Position numbers and translations under genes: made by a program | Part shown: one piece after another, positions 27,534 to 36,936 of the stretch | How the letters are laid out: each line of letters opens with the position of its first letter | How positions within the stretch are numbered: the first letter of the stretch is position 1 | The notes under the pieces: model-generated | Databases searched by the model: none | Told to the model about the DNA's origin: nothing | Seen by the model: only the letters and a program-made list of their open reading frames with translations | Assembly: GCA_021819085.1 (NCBI GenBank) | Contig: JAKASJ010000012.1 | Span: forward strand, 1 to 64,000 | Source of the DNA: Pseudomonadota bacterium | Lineage (GTDB): Bacteria; Pseudomonadota; Gammaproteobacteria; Acidiferrobacterales; UBA6901 | Length of the DNA stretch: 64,000 nt | Direction of reading: 5' to 3'

Positions 27534-28298
27534 TCAGTGCGACAAGAGGCTGCGGGCGACATCGACGTTGAACAGGGGCAACCTGCCCGAGATACGGCCG
27601 GGATGGATGGTGGTGCACGGTTGATCCGGCTCACCCAGGCTGTCCAGCACCAGGACAGCGCCGTCGAAATCGTGGTCACGCGTATAGTCGCTGACCGTAA
27701 CCACGGTGGCTAACCCGGCCGCGCAGGACGATCGCAGGCCGTTTCCGGAATCCTCGAACGCCAGGCACTCGTGCGCAGACACGCCCATGCGCTGCATGGC
27801 GTAGAAGTATATGTCCGGTGCCGGCTTCTTGTGCGCCACCACGTCGCCGGCGGCGATCACCTCGAACCAGCCGGGCGACTGGGGGCCCAGCGAATGCTCG
27901 AGCAAAGCGGTCACGTTGTCCGGCGTGGTGGTCGTCGCGATTGCCAGCCTCAGCCCGCTGCGGCGCGCTTCGGTCAGAAGCCGCCGCACGCCTGGACGCA
28001 GCGGAATGACCCCGCGCGCCAGCATATCCGTGTAAATCCGGGTCTTGGCGGCGTGCAGGCGGGCCACGAATCCGGCTGGATTGTCCACCACCGATTGATC
28101 GGGTCGCACGTGTTCCAGATAGTAGCGGATGCGCTCTTTTCCCCCGCTCACCGCCAGGAGACGCCGATACAGGTCGCTGTCCCAGTTCCAGTCCAGGCCA
28201 GCCTCGGCAAAAGCCTGGTTGAACGCCACCCGATGGCCGTCGCGTTCGGTGTCCGCCAATGTCCCATCGACATCGAATATAAGGGTTGTCAACACCAT
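27534..28298 (-). CDS. HAD-superfamily phosphatase, CbbY-like
   Basis: The 254-aa protein has HAD motif I DVDGTLADTE (D9, D11), motif II in AIATTTTPDNV, and motif III/IV in HKKPAPDIY and AFEDSGNG. It matches CbbY proteins, which clear phosphorylated inhibitors such as xylulose bisphosphate in Calvin-cycle bacteria. That would suit an autotroph, but no Rubisco is in the window. It lies 155 bp upstream of the aminotransferase. Confidence 0.88.
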   Translation of the reverse strand: MVLTTLIFDVDGTLADTERDGHRVAFNQAFAEAGLDWNWDSDLYRRLLAVSGGKERIRYYLEHVRPDQSVVDNPAGFVARLHAAKTRIYTDMLARGVIPLRPGVRRLLTEARRSGLRLAIATTTTPDNVTALLEHSLGPQSPGWFEVIAAGDVVAHKKPAPDIYFYAMQRMGVSAHECLAFEDSGNGLRSSCAAGLATVVTVSDYTRDHDFDGAVLVLDSLGEPDQPCTTIHPGRISGRLPLFNVDVARSLLSH

Positions 28299-28386
28299 GC
28301 CTTTGCCTCGGTAGCTGAAAACATGGGGCCTATTTTATCCTATTTTCCCACGGCTTCTTCGTGGCGCACTTTTTGCAGCGCAATCC

Positions 28387-28416
28387 TTGCGCCCCACCCC
28401 CTTTTTCTGGTATAGA
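28387..28416 (+). promoter_or_regulatory. Candidate dksA promoter
   Basis: TTGCGC (28387-28392) and TATAGA (28411-28416) are 18 bp apart, a reasonable sigma-70 promoter 48 bp before the dksA start codon. Confidence 0.5.
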
Positions 28417-28463
28417 TGCGCGCTTGATTTTTGGCTACTCGACCGATTTTGGCAGGAGCAACG

Positions 28464-28910
28464 ATGTCGGTACACAAAAAAAAGGAGCTTTCTTCCGTCG
28501 TCCTGATCCACGGGATCAAACCCTATGTGGAGAAAAAGGGCGAGAAATACATGAACAAGAAGCAGGTTGAGCACTTCCGCGCCATCCTCAATGCCTGGAA
28601 GGAGGAACTGCTGGAAGAAGTTTCGCGCACCGTGCACAGCATGCAGGACGAGACGGCGAACCATCCGGACCCGAACGATCGCGCCAGCCAGGAAACGGAC
28701 ATGTCGCTGGAGTTGCGCAATCGCGACCGCGAGCGCAAGCTCATCAAGAAGATCGAGGAAGCACTGGGCAAAATCGACACCGGCGACTACGGATACTGCG
28801 AGACCTGCGGCGTCGAAATCGGAGTGCAGCGTCTCGAGGCACGCCCGACCGCTGCTCTGTGCATCGACTGCAAGACGCTGGACGAGATCCGCGAAAAACA
28901 GATGGGTTGA
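28464..28910 (+). CDS. dksA: RNA polymerase-binding factor DksA
   Basis: The 148-aa protein modulates stringent-response transcription with ppGpp. It has a coiled-coil (about 30-105) with the acidic tip region TANHPDPNDRASQETD and a C-terminal four-cysteine zinc finger (CETCGVEIG, CIDCKTLDE). AGGAG precedes ATG 28464. Pyrimidine gene pyrC follows after 75 bp. Confidence 0.95.
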   Translation: MSVHKKKELSSVVLIHGIKPYVEKKGEKYMNKKQVEHFRAILNAWKEELLEEVSRTVHSMQDETANHPDPNDRASQETDMSLELRNRDRERKLIKKIEEALGKIDTGDYGYCETCGVEIGVQRLEARPTAALCIDCKTLDEIREKQMG

Positions 28911-28985
28911 GGCACCCGCGCGCATCCGGCCACCGGGTAAAAACAGGGGACGGGCCGTCTCCTTTTTTGTAGCTGGAGACTCCGC

Positions 28986-30293
28986 TTGTACGACCTCGTC
29001 ATCCGAAACGCCGTCATCGCCCAGCCCGACGGCAGCACCATCGCCGCCGACCTCGCCTGCGCCGGGGGTCGCATCGCGCGCCTCGCTGCAACGCTCGATG
29101 TGACGGGCAAGGAAAGCATAGATGCCGCCGGCCGTCTGCTCCTGCCCGGGGTCATCGATCCGCAGGTCCATTTCCGCGAGCCCGGCAACGAACACAAGGA
29201 AGACCTCGGGAGCGGCTCGCGCGCCGCGGCGCGCGGCGGCGTAACGAGCTTCCTGGAAATGCCCAATACCGACCCCCCCACCACGAGTCAGCAGGCGCTG
29301 GACGACAAGCTCGCGCGTGCCGCAAGCAAGTGCGTGGTGAACTACGGCTTCTTCATCGGTGCAACACCGCAGAACCTCGAGGAAATCAACCGCGCCGCAC
29401 CGGTTTGCGGCATCAAGATTTTCATGGGCGCGAGCACCGGCAGCCTGCTGGTCAGCGAGCCGCACGACCTGGAGCGAATCTTTGCGAACGGGACGCGCCT
29501 GATCGCGGTGCACGCGGAAAACGAGGCGCGCGTCCGGGAACGCAAGGCACAGTTTGCCGGACGGACCGACGTGGCCGCCCATTCCGAAATCCGCGACAAC
29601 GAGAGCGCACTGCAGGCCACGGAACTGGCCCTGGCACTGTCCAAGAAATACCGCCGCCGCCTGCACATCCTGCATCTGTCCACGCATGAAGAGGTGGACC
29701 TGCTGCGGCGCGACAAGCCGTCATGGGTCACGGCCGAGGTGATTCCCAATCACCTGCTTCTCAATGTCGACGACTACGGGCGCCAGGGCACCCTGGTACA
29801 GATGAATCCGCCGATACGCACGGCCCGGGACAATGCCGCATTGTGGGCCGGATTGCACGATGGCATCATCGATTTCATCGCCACCGACCATGCGCCCCAT
29901 ACCCTGCAGGAAAAACGCCGCCCCTATCCGCAGTCGCCTTCCGGCATGCCCGGGGTGGAAACCTCGCTCCCGCTCATGCTTACGGAAATGGCTGCGGGGC
30001 ACTGTACCCTGGCCGAGATCCAGCGCTGGATGTGCTATGGCCCGGCGCAGGCCTACGGAATTCCGAACAAGGGCAAGATCCTCGAGGATTGGGATGCGGA
30101 TCTCACCCTGGTCGACCTGGCGCACGCCAGGGCGGTTCGCAACGAGGAACTGTTTACGCGCGTCGGCTGGTCACCCTATGCAGGCCGCGAGCTGGTCGGC
30201 TGGCCCGATTACACGGTGGTAGCCGGCCGCGTGGTGTTCGATCACGGCCGCATTCGCGACGACGCGCGCGGCCAGCCGCTGCGGTTCAACTAG
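28986..30293 (+). CDS. pyrC: Dihydroorotase, class I
   Basis: The 435-aa enzyme closes carbamoyl-aspartate to dihydroorotate. Metal-binding HxR is in DPQVHFREPG, the carbamylated lysine region is IKIFMGAST near 140, and DHAPHTLQEKRRPY lies near 300. The start is TTG at 28986 with GGAG about 8 nt upstream. Length suits class I enzymes (AllB/hydantoinase-like). Alternative allantoinase function is less likely given the motif after DHAPH. Confidence 0.9.
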   Translation: MYDLVIRNAVIAQPDGSTIAADLACAGGRIARLAATLDVTGKESIDAAGRLLLPGVIDPQVHFREPGNEHKEDLGSGSRAAARGGVTSFLEMPNTDPPTTSQQALDDKLARAASKCVVNYGFFIGATPQNLEEINRAAPVCGIKIFMGASTGSLLVSEPHDLERIFANGTRLIAVHAENEARVRERKAQFAGRTDVAAHSEIRDNESALQATELALALSKKYRRRLHILHLSTHEEVDLLRRDKPSWVTAEVIPNHLLLNVDDYGRQGTLVQMNPPIRTARDNAALWAGLHDGIIDFIATDHAPHTLQEKRRPYPQSPSGMPGVETSLPLMLTEMAAGHCTLAEIQRWMCYGPAQAYGIPNKGKILEDWDADLTLVDLAHARAVRNEELFTRVGWSPYAGRELVGWPDYTVVAGRVVFDHGRIRDDARGQPLRFN

Positions 30294-30460
30294 TTCCCGG
30301 CCGGCGCCCGCATGGATCGCACTGCCCTGCAGCGCCATGTCTGCCCGGATCCGCGCGAGACCGGACAGGACATCCGCTGCCCTTGCACAGCCGGCATACG
30401 CCATGCGTTCGCAAATTCGCCGGGAATTCCGCCTGACGTCTCCTTCGGGAAACTCTCTTC

Positions 30461-31081
30461 ATGATCGCAAAAATCATCGCACTGCTGGCGACATTCGTCA
30501 TCAGCACCATATCCCAGCTCGGCTACGGCGGAATCGTGTTCCTCATGGCCCTGGAAAGCGCCTGCATCCCGCTGCCCTCGGAAATCACCATGCCATTTGC
30601 CGGCTATCTGGTGAGCACCGGCACCATGAAACTGTGGACCGTCGCCTTCGCTGGTGCGATCGGCTGCCAGATCGGCTCGCTCGCCGCGTACTACCTTGGC
30701 GCCCTGGGAGGCCGTCCCATGGTGGAGCGATACGGGCGATACGTCCTGTTTTCGCACCATGACCTTGATCTCGCCGACCGCTGGTTCCAGAAGCATGGCG
30801 ACATCACCATCTTCATAGCGAGGCTGCTGCCGGTGATCCGCACCTTCATTGCCCTGCCCGCCGGGATCAGCCGCATGGAGATATGGCGATTCAACATCTA
30901 TACATTCGTCGGCTCCTTCATCTGGTGCCTGGGGCTCGCCTGGATCGGGATGAAACTCGGCAATCACTGGGATACGCTCGGCCCCTATTTCCACCGCTCC
31001 GAAGTGATCATCGCTGCCATCCTGTTCGCTGCGGCACTGTGGTACGTCTATCGTCACCTGAAGAACCTGCGGCGGAGCTGA
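30461..31081 (+). CDS. DedA-family membrane protein
   Basis: The 206-aa membrane protein shows the DedA/VTT pattern: ESACIPLPSEITMPFAGYL near 35, GRYGRYVLF, and FIARLLPVIRTFIALPAGIS near 130, the conserved re-entrant loop. DedA proteins take part in lipid-carrier recycling and membrane homeostasis. A second membrane part is at about 180-198. Confidence 0.93.
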   Translation: MIAKIIALLATFVISTISQLGYGGIVFLMALESACIPLPSEITMPFAGYLVSTGTMKLWTVAFAGAIGCQIGSLAAYYLGALGGRPMVERYGRYVLFSHHDLDLADRWFQKHGDITIFIARLLPVIRTFIALPAGISRMEIWRFNIYTFVGSFIWCLGLAWIGMKLGNHWDTLGPYFHRSEVIIAAILFAAALWYVYRHLKNLRRS

Positions 31082-31109
31082 TCGGGAAGCCTCGCGCCGC
31101 GAGGCGCCA

Positions 31110-32024
31110 TCATCCGCGCGGATGATGGCGCATGTGCAGAGTCTTCAGCCGCTCGCGCGCGACCTCGGTGTAGATCTGGGTGGTGGAAAGATCCGCATGG
31201 CCAAGCAGCATCTGCACCACGCGCAGATCCGCTCCATGGTTGATCAGGTGGGTTGCAAAGGCGTGGCGCAGCGTGTGCGGCGAGAGCGCCGCACCGATAC
31301 CGGCGGCACGCGCGTAGCGCTTTATGTTGTACCAGAACGCTTGCCGCGTCATTGCCGCGCCGCGCGCGGTGGGGAAAAGTGCGTCGGTGTCGTGCCCGCG
31401 CACGAGCGGGCTGCGCCCGTCGCCGAGAAATCCATCCAGCCACGCAACCGCCTCTTCGCCGAGCGGAACGAGACGCTCCTTGTTGCCCTTGCCGATGACC
31501 CGTACGACGCCTGCATCAAGATCCACCTGGGAAAGCGTCAGTCCCACCAGCTCGGACACACGCAGCCCCGTGGCGTAGAGCGTCTCGAGCATCGCGCGAT
31601 CACGCAGCCCCAGGGCTGTGGCCGTGTCCGGCGATGCCAGGAGTCTGCCCACCTGCTCCTCGGTGATCGACCTGGGCAGCGGACGCCCGAGCTTCGGCGT
31701 CTCGATCAGGGCCGTGGGGTCTTCCTGCACCTCGCCTTCGCGCAGAAGATAGCGGTACAGACGCCGGATGCTGGAGAGCAGCCGCGCCGTTGTGCGCGGC
31801 TTCGCGCCGGCGTTCAGGCAGTACCCCAGGTATGCCTGCAGGTCCGCGCGTACCGCGGCACCGAGTACCAGATCACGGCTGCGAAGCCAGCGCGCGTAGG
31901 CCAGCAGATCGCTGCGATAGGCACCGAGCGTGTTCTTGCTCAGCCCGCACTCCGTCCACAGCGAGTCCAGGAACCGCTCGATCACCGTGGTGTCGCGGAG
32001 GACTGCGGAGTCGAAGCCGTTCAT
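31110..32024 (-). CDS. xerD: Site-specific tyrosine recombinase XerD
   Basis: The 304-aa recombinase resolves chromosome dimers at dif with XerC. The catalytic set is visible: R in TGLRVSEL, K in GKGNKERLVPL, H-x-x-R in LSPHTLRHAF, H in LLGHADLSTTQIY, and the final Y. Size and order match the housekeeping XerD, not an island integrase. ATG 32024 gives MNGFDSAVLRDTTVIERFLD. Confidence 0.93.
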   Translation of the reverse strand: MNGFDSAVLRDTTVIERFLDSLWTECGLSKNTLGAYRSDLLAYARWLRSRDLVLGAAVRADLQAYLGYCLNAGAKPRTTARLLSSIRRLYRYLLREGEVQEDPTALIETPKLGRPLPRSITEEQVGRLLASPDTATALGLRDRAMLETLYATGLRVSELVGLTLSQVDLDAGVVRVIGKGNKERLVPLGEEAVAWLDGFLGDGRSPLVRGHDTDALFPTARGAAMTRQAFWYNIKRYARAAGIGAALSPHTLRHAFATHLINHGADLRVVQMLLGHADLSTTQIYTEVARERLKTLHMRHHPRG

Positions 32025-32130
32025 GAGGGAGCGGCCAGCACGACGCGAGGAACCCTGCACAGTACCGGAGCGGGATGACAATCGATTGCTGCCGGCAAAA
32101 CGGCGGCGGTCACCCCGTACAGCGCCGGCC

Positions 32131-33915
32131 TCAGCGCGCGGAAGTCTGCGGTTTGAGCAACCATAGCTGCTGCAGCCTGCGTTCAATTGCGGCACGCCGG
32201 TCCGGATTGCGCGTGGACCGCAGCAAGCGCTGGTAGACGCCACGCGCATCCGCGATCAACCCCGCCTTTGCCAGGGCATAGGCCGCATTGTAGCGTGCCG
32301 TCTGGCCCCACATGTCGCCGGTCGCGGCGTTCCCGTCATAGGTCGCAGAGCGAAGATAAAGCTCTGCCGCCCGCGTGTATTTCCCGCGCGCCTTCTCGGA
32401 ATCAGCCATCCAGAACAGAATCTGGCGCCGGATCTCCCGATTCTTCACCAGCGGGAACAGGGATTTCAAAAGAACCCCGGACGCCCGGTTCACGCCCGCC
32501 GTCTGCAATTCGAAAATCACCTGCAGATAGTGCCGCACGAAAAGATCATCAAGCGCCGCCTTCTTGCCAAGCACACCGCCCAGCAACGCGAGACCGGCCT
32601 GGAAATTCCCCGCATAGATAAGCACCCGCGCGCGCCGCAGTGCCCATTCATCGGCATTTTCCCCGGGCGGCGGGTCCTTCAGGGTCTGCATCACCCGGCC
32701 GGCAAAGGCGATATCGCCATCGGCGATGGCGTGGTCGACCAGACGGTAGCGGATGGGATCGGGAATGCGGTCAAGGGACTTGAAGCGCGACGAACGGGTA
32801 AACAGGGCGCGCACCAGCCGGTCATCATGATCCGCATAGAGGGAATCGGCAAGCCTCTCGCACGCCAGTACCTGCGTCTTCGGACTGCCAGCGTGAAACG
32901 CGAGAAAGGCATACAGAGCGCGCGCATAGGGCACGTAATCACGCCCGTACACTTCGGCCTTGGCGAACCATGCGGCATCGTCTCCGACAAGCAGCCGCGA
33001 CCGGTTGCCGATGCTGTTCGCCACCCTGTCGTAGGCGTTCCACAGGTCGTCAGGGCCAACGCGAAACAGCGGATCGCCGGCGCCGGTATCGCGCGGAAAA
33101 TCCAGGGCGTGCTCCAATGCCGAAAGACGCTGCGGTGCGTTGCCGGCACGCTCCGCGGCGTACGCCGCCAGGATCCATGCCTGACGCTGGAGCCGTGGCC
33201 TGTGCGCGGTTTCACGGACGAGATCCAGTGCGCGCTCCAGGACCCTCGCCGGCTCATAGTTGCCGCTGCGCAGTCCGGCCAGCAGCAACAGCAGGCGCCC
33301 TTCGTAAGTCCGCACACCGGCCAGTACCGACATGGCGGAACGGTTCCGGTCCAGCCTCAGCAGGATTGTTCCGCGCAACGCGCTCCAGCTGTCGCTGCCG
33401 ACATCGAAATCCTGTTCGTAGCGCACAACCGCCGTCTGTGCATCGACAAGATCATTGTCCACGAGGTAGGAGCGGATGACCATGCGGCGCCAGCGGGCGA
33501 GCGCCTCCGGCGTCCCCCGCTCCTGCCATAGCAGGCGTCTCAGGAACAGCCGCGCGCCCGCTCCGTCGTGGGCGGAAAGCTGTGCCTGCGCCGCCCGGGT
33601 GAGCGCCCATTGCTTGAAATCATCCGGAATACCGGCGGGCAAACTGCAGGCGCGCTGCGACAACGCGCTCCAGTCGCGACGCGCGGCGTACGCCGCGTAG
33701 CGCTCCTTTTCCCATGCCATCCACTGGGCGGCGTGCTGCGGCGAGGGCTGATCGCGGTCTATCAGGCGCACCGCCAGCCCCGCCGCCCCGCCTCTCACGA
33801 GCGCCGCCACACGCTGTAGCGCTCCATCCGATGCTGCCGATGCTGCCGGCGCGAACCACGCCAGCGCGATCAGCGACCACGACAGCATCCTGCGCGCAGC
33901 GGTGCGTGCCTTCAC
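32131..33915 (-). CDS. Periplasmic alpha-solenoid (TPR-like) protein
   Basis: About 594 aa. After a basic start there is a clear signal peptide (MLSWSLIALAWFAPAASA), followed by long helical repeats to the end (for example AYALAKAGLIADARGVYQRL). It recalls the superhelical part of soluble lytic transglycosylases, but no transglycosylase catalytic domain follows, so the role is probably as a scaffold. A GTG at 33915 or an ATG at 33888 may be the start; the ATG sits right at the signal peptide. Confidence 0.65.
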   Translation of the reverse strand: MKARTAARRMLSWSLIALAWFAPAASAASDGALQRVAALVRGGAAGLAVRLIDRDQPSPQHAAQWMAWEKERYAAYAARRDWSALSQRACSLPAGIPDDFKQWALTRAAQAQLSAHDGAGARLFLRRLLWQERGTPEALARWRRMVIRSYLVDNDLVDAQTAVVRYEQDFDVGSDSWSALRGTILLRLDRNRSAMSVLAGVRTYEGRLLLLLAGLRSGNYEPARVLERALDLVRETAHRPRLQRQAWILAAYAAERAGNAPQRLSALEHALDFPRDTGAGDPLFRVGPDDLWNAYDRVANSIGNRSRLLVGDDAAWFAKAEVYGRDYVPYARALYAFLAFHAGSPKTQVLACERLADSLYADHDDRLVRALFTRSSRFKSLDRIPDPIRYRLVDHAIADGDIAFAGRVMQTLKDPPPGENADEWALRRARVLIYAGNFQAGLALLGGVLGKKAALDDLFVRHYLQVIFELQTAGVNRASGVLLKSLFPLVKNREIRRQILFWMADSEKARGKYTRAAELYLRSATYDGNAATGDMWGQTARYNAAYALAKAGLIADARGVYQRLLRSTRNPDRRAAIERRLQQLWLLKPQTSAR

Positions 33916-33950
33916 CGGAGCACGATAACCGGCAGCGGAATGCTGCCCCG

Positions 33951-33987
33951 AAAAAAAACGGGTGCCAGGCCGTGGACCTGACACCCG
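33951..33987 (-). terminator. Rho-independent terminator of the rpsP-rplS operon
   Basis: On the minus strand the stem GGGTGTCAGG / CCTGGCACCC (one mismatch, 7-nt loop) is followed by CG and eight T. It lies about 45 bp after the rplS stop codon. Confidence 0.9.
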
Positions 33988-34030
33988 ATCAGCCGATGAC
34001 CCGACATGCATAGCCGGGTGTACCTCGAGA

Positions 34031-34375
34031 TCAGACTTTTTCGGCAATACGTGCGGCCTTGCCGGTCAGATCGCGCAGGTAATAGAGCTTGGCGCGGCGC
34101 ACATCGCCCCTGCGCTTAACCTCGACCTTGGCCACTGCCGGGCTGTATAGCGGGAACACCCGCTCGACGCCTTCGCCGTAGGACATCTTGCGCACGGTGA
34201 ACGACGAGTTCGTACCGCGGTTGCGGCGGCCGATCACCACGCCCTCGAATGCCTGGAGACGCTCACGCTCGCCCTCGACCACTTTTACATGTACCACCAC
34301 GGTGTCTCCCGGCACGAAATCCGGAAACTCGCGGTTGCGCTGCTGCGCTTCCAACTCGTCTATGATCTTGCTCAT
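34031..34375 (-). CDS. rplS: 50S ribosomal protein L19
   Basis: The 114-aa protein begins [20 protein letters not shown] and has [20 protein letters not shown] and a C-terminal KAARIAEKV, all L19 signatures. It is the last gene of the usual rpsP-rimM-trmD-rplS operon and is followed by a strong terminator. Confidence 0.98.
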   Translation of the reverse strand: MSKIIDELEAQQRNREFPDFVPGDTVVVHVKVVEGERERLQAFEGVVIGRRNRGTNSSFTVRKMSYGEGVERVFPLYSPAVAKVEVKRRGDVRRAKLYYLRDLTGKAARIAEKV

Positions 34376-34403
34376 GGTATCGCTCCCGATTTACTTCGCT
34401 TTG

Positions 34404-35150
34404 TTAACCCGTGTCTCCGCTGTGCTCCCGCCGGAATTCCTCCAGCAGTCGCCGCTGTTCATCATCCAACCGCAGCTGCTCCAGCAAATCCGGGCGTCTT
34501 AGCCAGGTCTGCCCCAGGGCCCGCTTGAGGCGCCAGCGCCGGATCCGCTCGTGGTCGCCCGACAGAAGCACTTCCGGCACCGCGCGCCCGGCAAAAACCT
34601 CGGGTCGCGTATAGTGCTCACATTCGAGGAGCCCCGCCGCGAACGAGTCCTGCTGCGCCGACTGCTCATGCCCGAGGACGCCCGGCAGATGGCGGGCGAC
34701 CGCGTCGATCAGCACCATCGCGGCGAGCTCGCCGCCCGAAAGCACGTAATCTCCTATCGACCACTCCTCGTCGACTTCCGTATCCAGCACACGCTGGTCC
34801 ACGCCTTCGTACCTGCCCGCCACCAGGATCAGCCTGTCGCGCGCGGCAAGCTCGAGCACGCCTGCCTGGTCCAGACGCCGTCCCTTGGGCGAGAGATATA
34901 CGACGCCGGCACCGGGGTTCCCGGCCCGGGCCGCGGTGATCGCCGCAGCAAGCGGCTCCGGCCGCATGACCATGCCCGGCCCTCCGCCATAGGGACGATC
35001 GTCCACCGAGCGATGACGGTCCGTCGTGTAGTCGCGCGGGTTCCACACCGTCACGTCCAGCAGGCCGTTCTCGATCGCCCGGCCCGTCACTCCATACGCG
35101 GTGAGTGCCTCGAACATCGGCGGGAAGATGCTGATGACATCGATCTTCAT
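34404..35150 (-). CDS. trmD: tRNA (guanine37-N1)-methyltransferase TrmD
   Basis: The 248-aa SPOUT enzyme methylates G37 of tRNAs reading CNN codons. The knot motifs [15 protein letters not shown] and [13 protein letters not shown] are visible, and it starts [23 protein letters not shown] 35150 is chosen; upstream in-frame starts give non-conserved sequence. Confidence 0.97.
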   Translation of the reverse strand: MKIDVISIFPPMFEALTAYGVTGRAIENGLLDVTVWNPRDYTTDRHRSVDDRPYGGGPGMVMRPEPLAAAITAARAGNPGAGVVYLSPKGRRLDQAGVLELAARDRLILVAGRYEGVDQRVLDTEVDEEWSIGDYVLSGGELAAMVLIDAVARHLPGVLGHEQSAQQDSFAAGLLECEHYTRPEVFAGRAVPEVLLSGDHERIRRWRLKRALGQTWLRRPDLLEQLRLDDEQRRLLEEFRREHSGDTG

Positions 35151-35175
35151 GCCGCCCCGCCCGCATCCGCCGCCG

Positions 35176-35703
35176 TCAGAAATCCGCATCCCAGTCGACG
35201 TGCATCGTGCCGGCGGCAAGGTCGACCTTCCGTATGACACCGCGCACGAAGGGAATCAGTCGTTCACGCTCCCCGATCACGACCATCACGTCGTTCGCCC
35301 CGGTCTCGAACAGACCGCTCACCTTGCCGAGCTCGACCCCCTGGACGTTGACGACTTTCATGCCCTCGAGCTGCGTCCAGTAATAGGCGCCGCCCTCCAG
35401 CGCCGGCAGCTGCGACTTGCGCACGGCGATATCCGCTCCGACCAGGGGCGCGGCCGCACTGCGTTCCGTAATTCCCTCCAGCCGCGCTACCAGGCCTGCG
35501 CCGTGAACACGGCCCTCAGCCAGGCTGAACTCCTGCCACTGGTCTGCCCGCCGCACCAGCCAACGATCATAGTCAAGAATGCCTGCACGATCGCGTGTGT
35601 GCGACCTGACCTTCACCCAGCCGCGCACACCGTATACCCCGATCACGCGGCCCATGACGACCAGCCCGCTGTCCGCAGTTTCAGGCGGCACCCGGTCGGC
35701 CAC
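35176..35703 (-). CDS. rimM: Ribosome maturation factor RimM
   Basis: The 175-aa factor helps 30S head assembly around S19. It shows [20 protein letters not shown] near the start and the PRC-barrel region [20 protein letters not shown] with IPFVRGVI. It lies between rpsP and trmD as usual. Confidence 0.96.
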   Translation of the reverse strand: MADRVPPETADSGLVVMGRVIGVYGVRGWVKVRSHTRDRAGILDYDRWLVRRADQWQEFSLAEGRVHGAGLVARLEGITERSAAAPLVGADIAVRKSQLPALEGGAYYWTQLEGMKVVNVQGVELGKVSGLFETGANDVMVVIGERERLIPFVRGVIRKVDLAAGTMHVDWDADF

Positions 35704-35711
35704 GAAACCCT

Positions 35712-35960
35712 TCAGGAAGAGGTCTTGCTCTGCTCCACCAGGCTGGCAACACGATCGGACGCCTTCGCTCCCTTGCTCAGCCAGTACTGGTAGCGCTCCA
35801 TGTTGACACGCAGACGCTCCTCGTTCGGCGTCGCCAGCGGGTTGTAAAACCCGATCTGCTCGATGTTGTCGCCGTTCGGTGCACGCCGGCGGTCTGCCAC
35901 GATGATGGAGTAAAAAGGGCGTTTGTTGGCGCCACGACGCGCCAGGCGGATTGTAACCAT
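35712..35960 (-). CDS. rpsP: 30S ribosomal protein S16
   Basis: The 82-aa protein begins [20 protein letters not shown] and ends with the lysine-rich [18 protein letters not shown]. First gene of the operon. ATG 35960 is the family start. Confidence 0.98.
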   Translation of the reverse strand: MVTIRLARRGANKRPFYSIIVADRRRAPNGDNIEQIGFYNPLATPNEERLRVNMERYQYWLSKGAKASDRVASLVEQSKTSS

Positions 35961-36243
35961 TCGGTACCGTTCCTCTTGTAGGGTTCGAACTACACCGGCC
36001 GCTGCCAAGGAATCAGGCGCTGGCCCCGCGAAAAATGGCGAATTCTATCCCGTCAGCCTCCCAAAGGAAAGGTGTGTCTGCACCCCCCGGGCGGGCACAC
36101 CCTGCGCGGCCGGGCAAAGAAGCCCCGCCGGCATCGGCAGAAACCGCGGCCCCCGGCCGCTGCCGGTCCGGAACCGACGAGGCCGGGGTGCGCCCGGCAA
36201 TACCGCGGGGCTGGATCTGTGACGGAAACCGCCGACCCCGGCG

Positions 36244-36272
36244 TTGACACGGCTACCGAGTGGTGCGCTAAT
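36244..36272 (+). promoter_or_regulatory. Sigma-70 promoter of the chalcone-isomerase-like gene
   Basis: TTGACA (36244-36249) and GCTAAT (36267-36272) are exactly 17 bp apart, 85 bp before the start codon. Confidence 0.65.
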
Positions 36273-36357
36273 CCGGCACGGTGGGGGATTGCCCCCGCAC
36301 GAAGGCCCTGCGCGCTCCCGGTCAGGGCCCTGGCTAGACATAGAGGAAAGCCTAAAG

Positions 36358-36936
36358 ATGCACCACAAGGCACGGACGTTCGGACTCATGATGACCCTGC
36401 TGCTGGCGCTCGCCCCCGCGACGGCGCCGGCCGCTAATCTGGCCGGCGTACACCTGAGCGATACCCTGACCGTGGGCAATACCCCGCTCAGGCTGAACGG
36501 GATCGGATTGCGCACCAAGTATTTCTTCAAGATCTACGTCGGCGGCCTCTATCTGATCCGGCCGAGCACCAACCCGGCAGCAATCATCGATGCGAACGCG
36601 CCCAAGGCACTGGTTATGCAGTTCGTGCGTGATATCGGTCGATCCAAATTGGTGGAGGCTTACCGCGAAGCCTTCGCAAAAAACGCACCGGCACTGATGG
36701 CTGCGCAGAAATCGGCCGTAGACCGGTTCCTGGCATTCCTTCCGAACGTGAAGGACGGTGAACGGCTGGTATTCACCTATGAACCGGGCAAGGGTTCTAC
36801 GTTTCTCGCCGGTCACTCCAAGACGCTCGCGATCCCCGGCAAGGCATTCGCCGACCTTTATCTTCTGGTCTTCATAGGTCCAAAACCGCCTACCTCCCGG
36901 CTCAAAATGGAACTGCTCGGGACGGACCGATCCTAG
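36358..36936 (+). CDS. Periplasmic chalcone-isomerase-like protein
   Basis: The 192-aa product has a signal peptide (about 1-26) and a CHI-like domain (LNGIGLRTKYFFKIYVGGLY near 50; KALVMQFVRDIGRSKLVEAY). Bacterial members of this family are not flavonoid enzymes and probably bind a fatty-acid-like ligand. Its TAG stop lies within the 4-bp target duplication of the IS that follows, so the coding sequence is intact but its 3' untranslated region was cut off. Confidence 0.85.
   Translation: MHHKARTFGLMMTLLLALAPATAPAANLAGVHLSDTLTVGNTPLRLNGIGLRTKYFFKIYVGGLYLIRPSTNPAAIIDANAPKALVMQFVRDIGRSKLVEAYREAFAKNAPALMAAQKSAVDRFLAFLPNVKDGERLVFTYEPGKGSTFLAGHSKTLAIPGKAFADLYLLVFIGPKPPTSRLKMELLGTDRS

Noticed and set aside
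31110-32024. Phage or island integrase instead of XerD
   Set aside because: Length, motif set and housekeeping neighbours fit XerD, and there is no tRNA or attachment repeat beside it.
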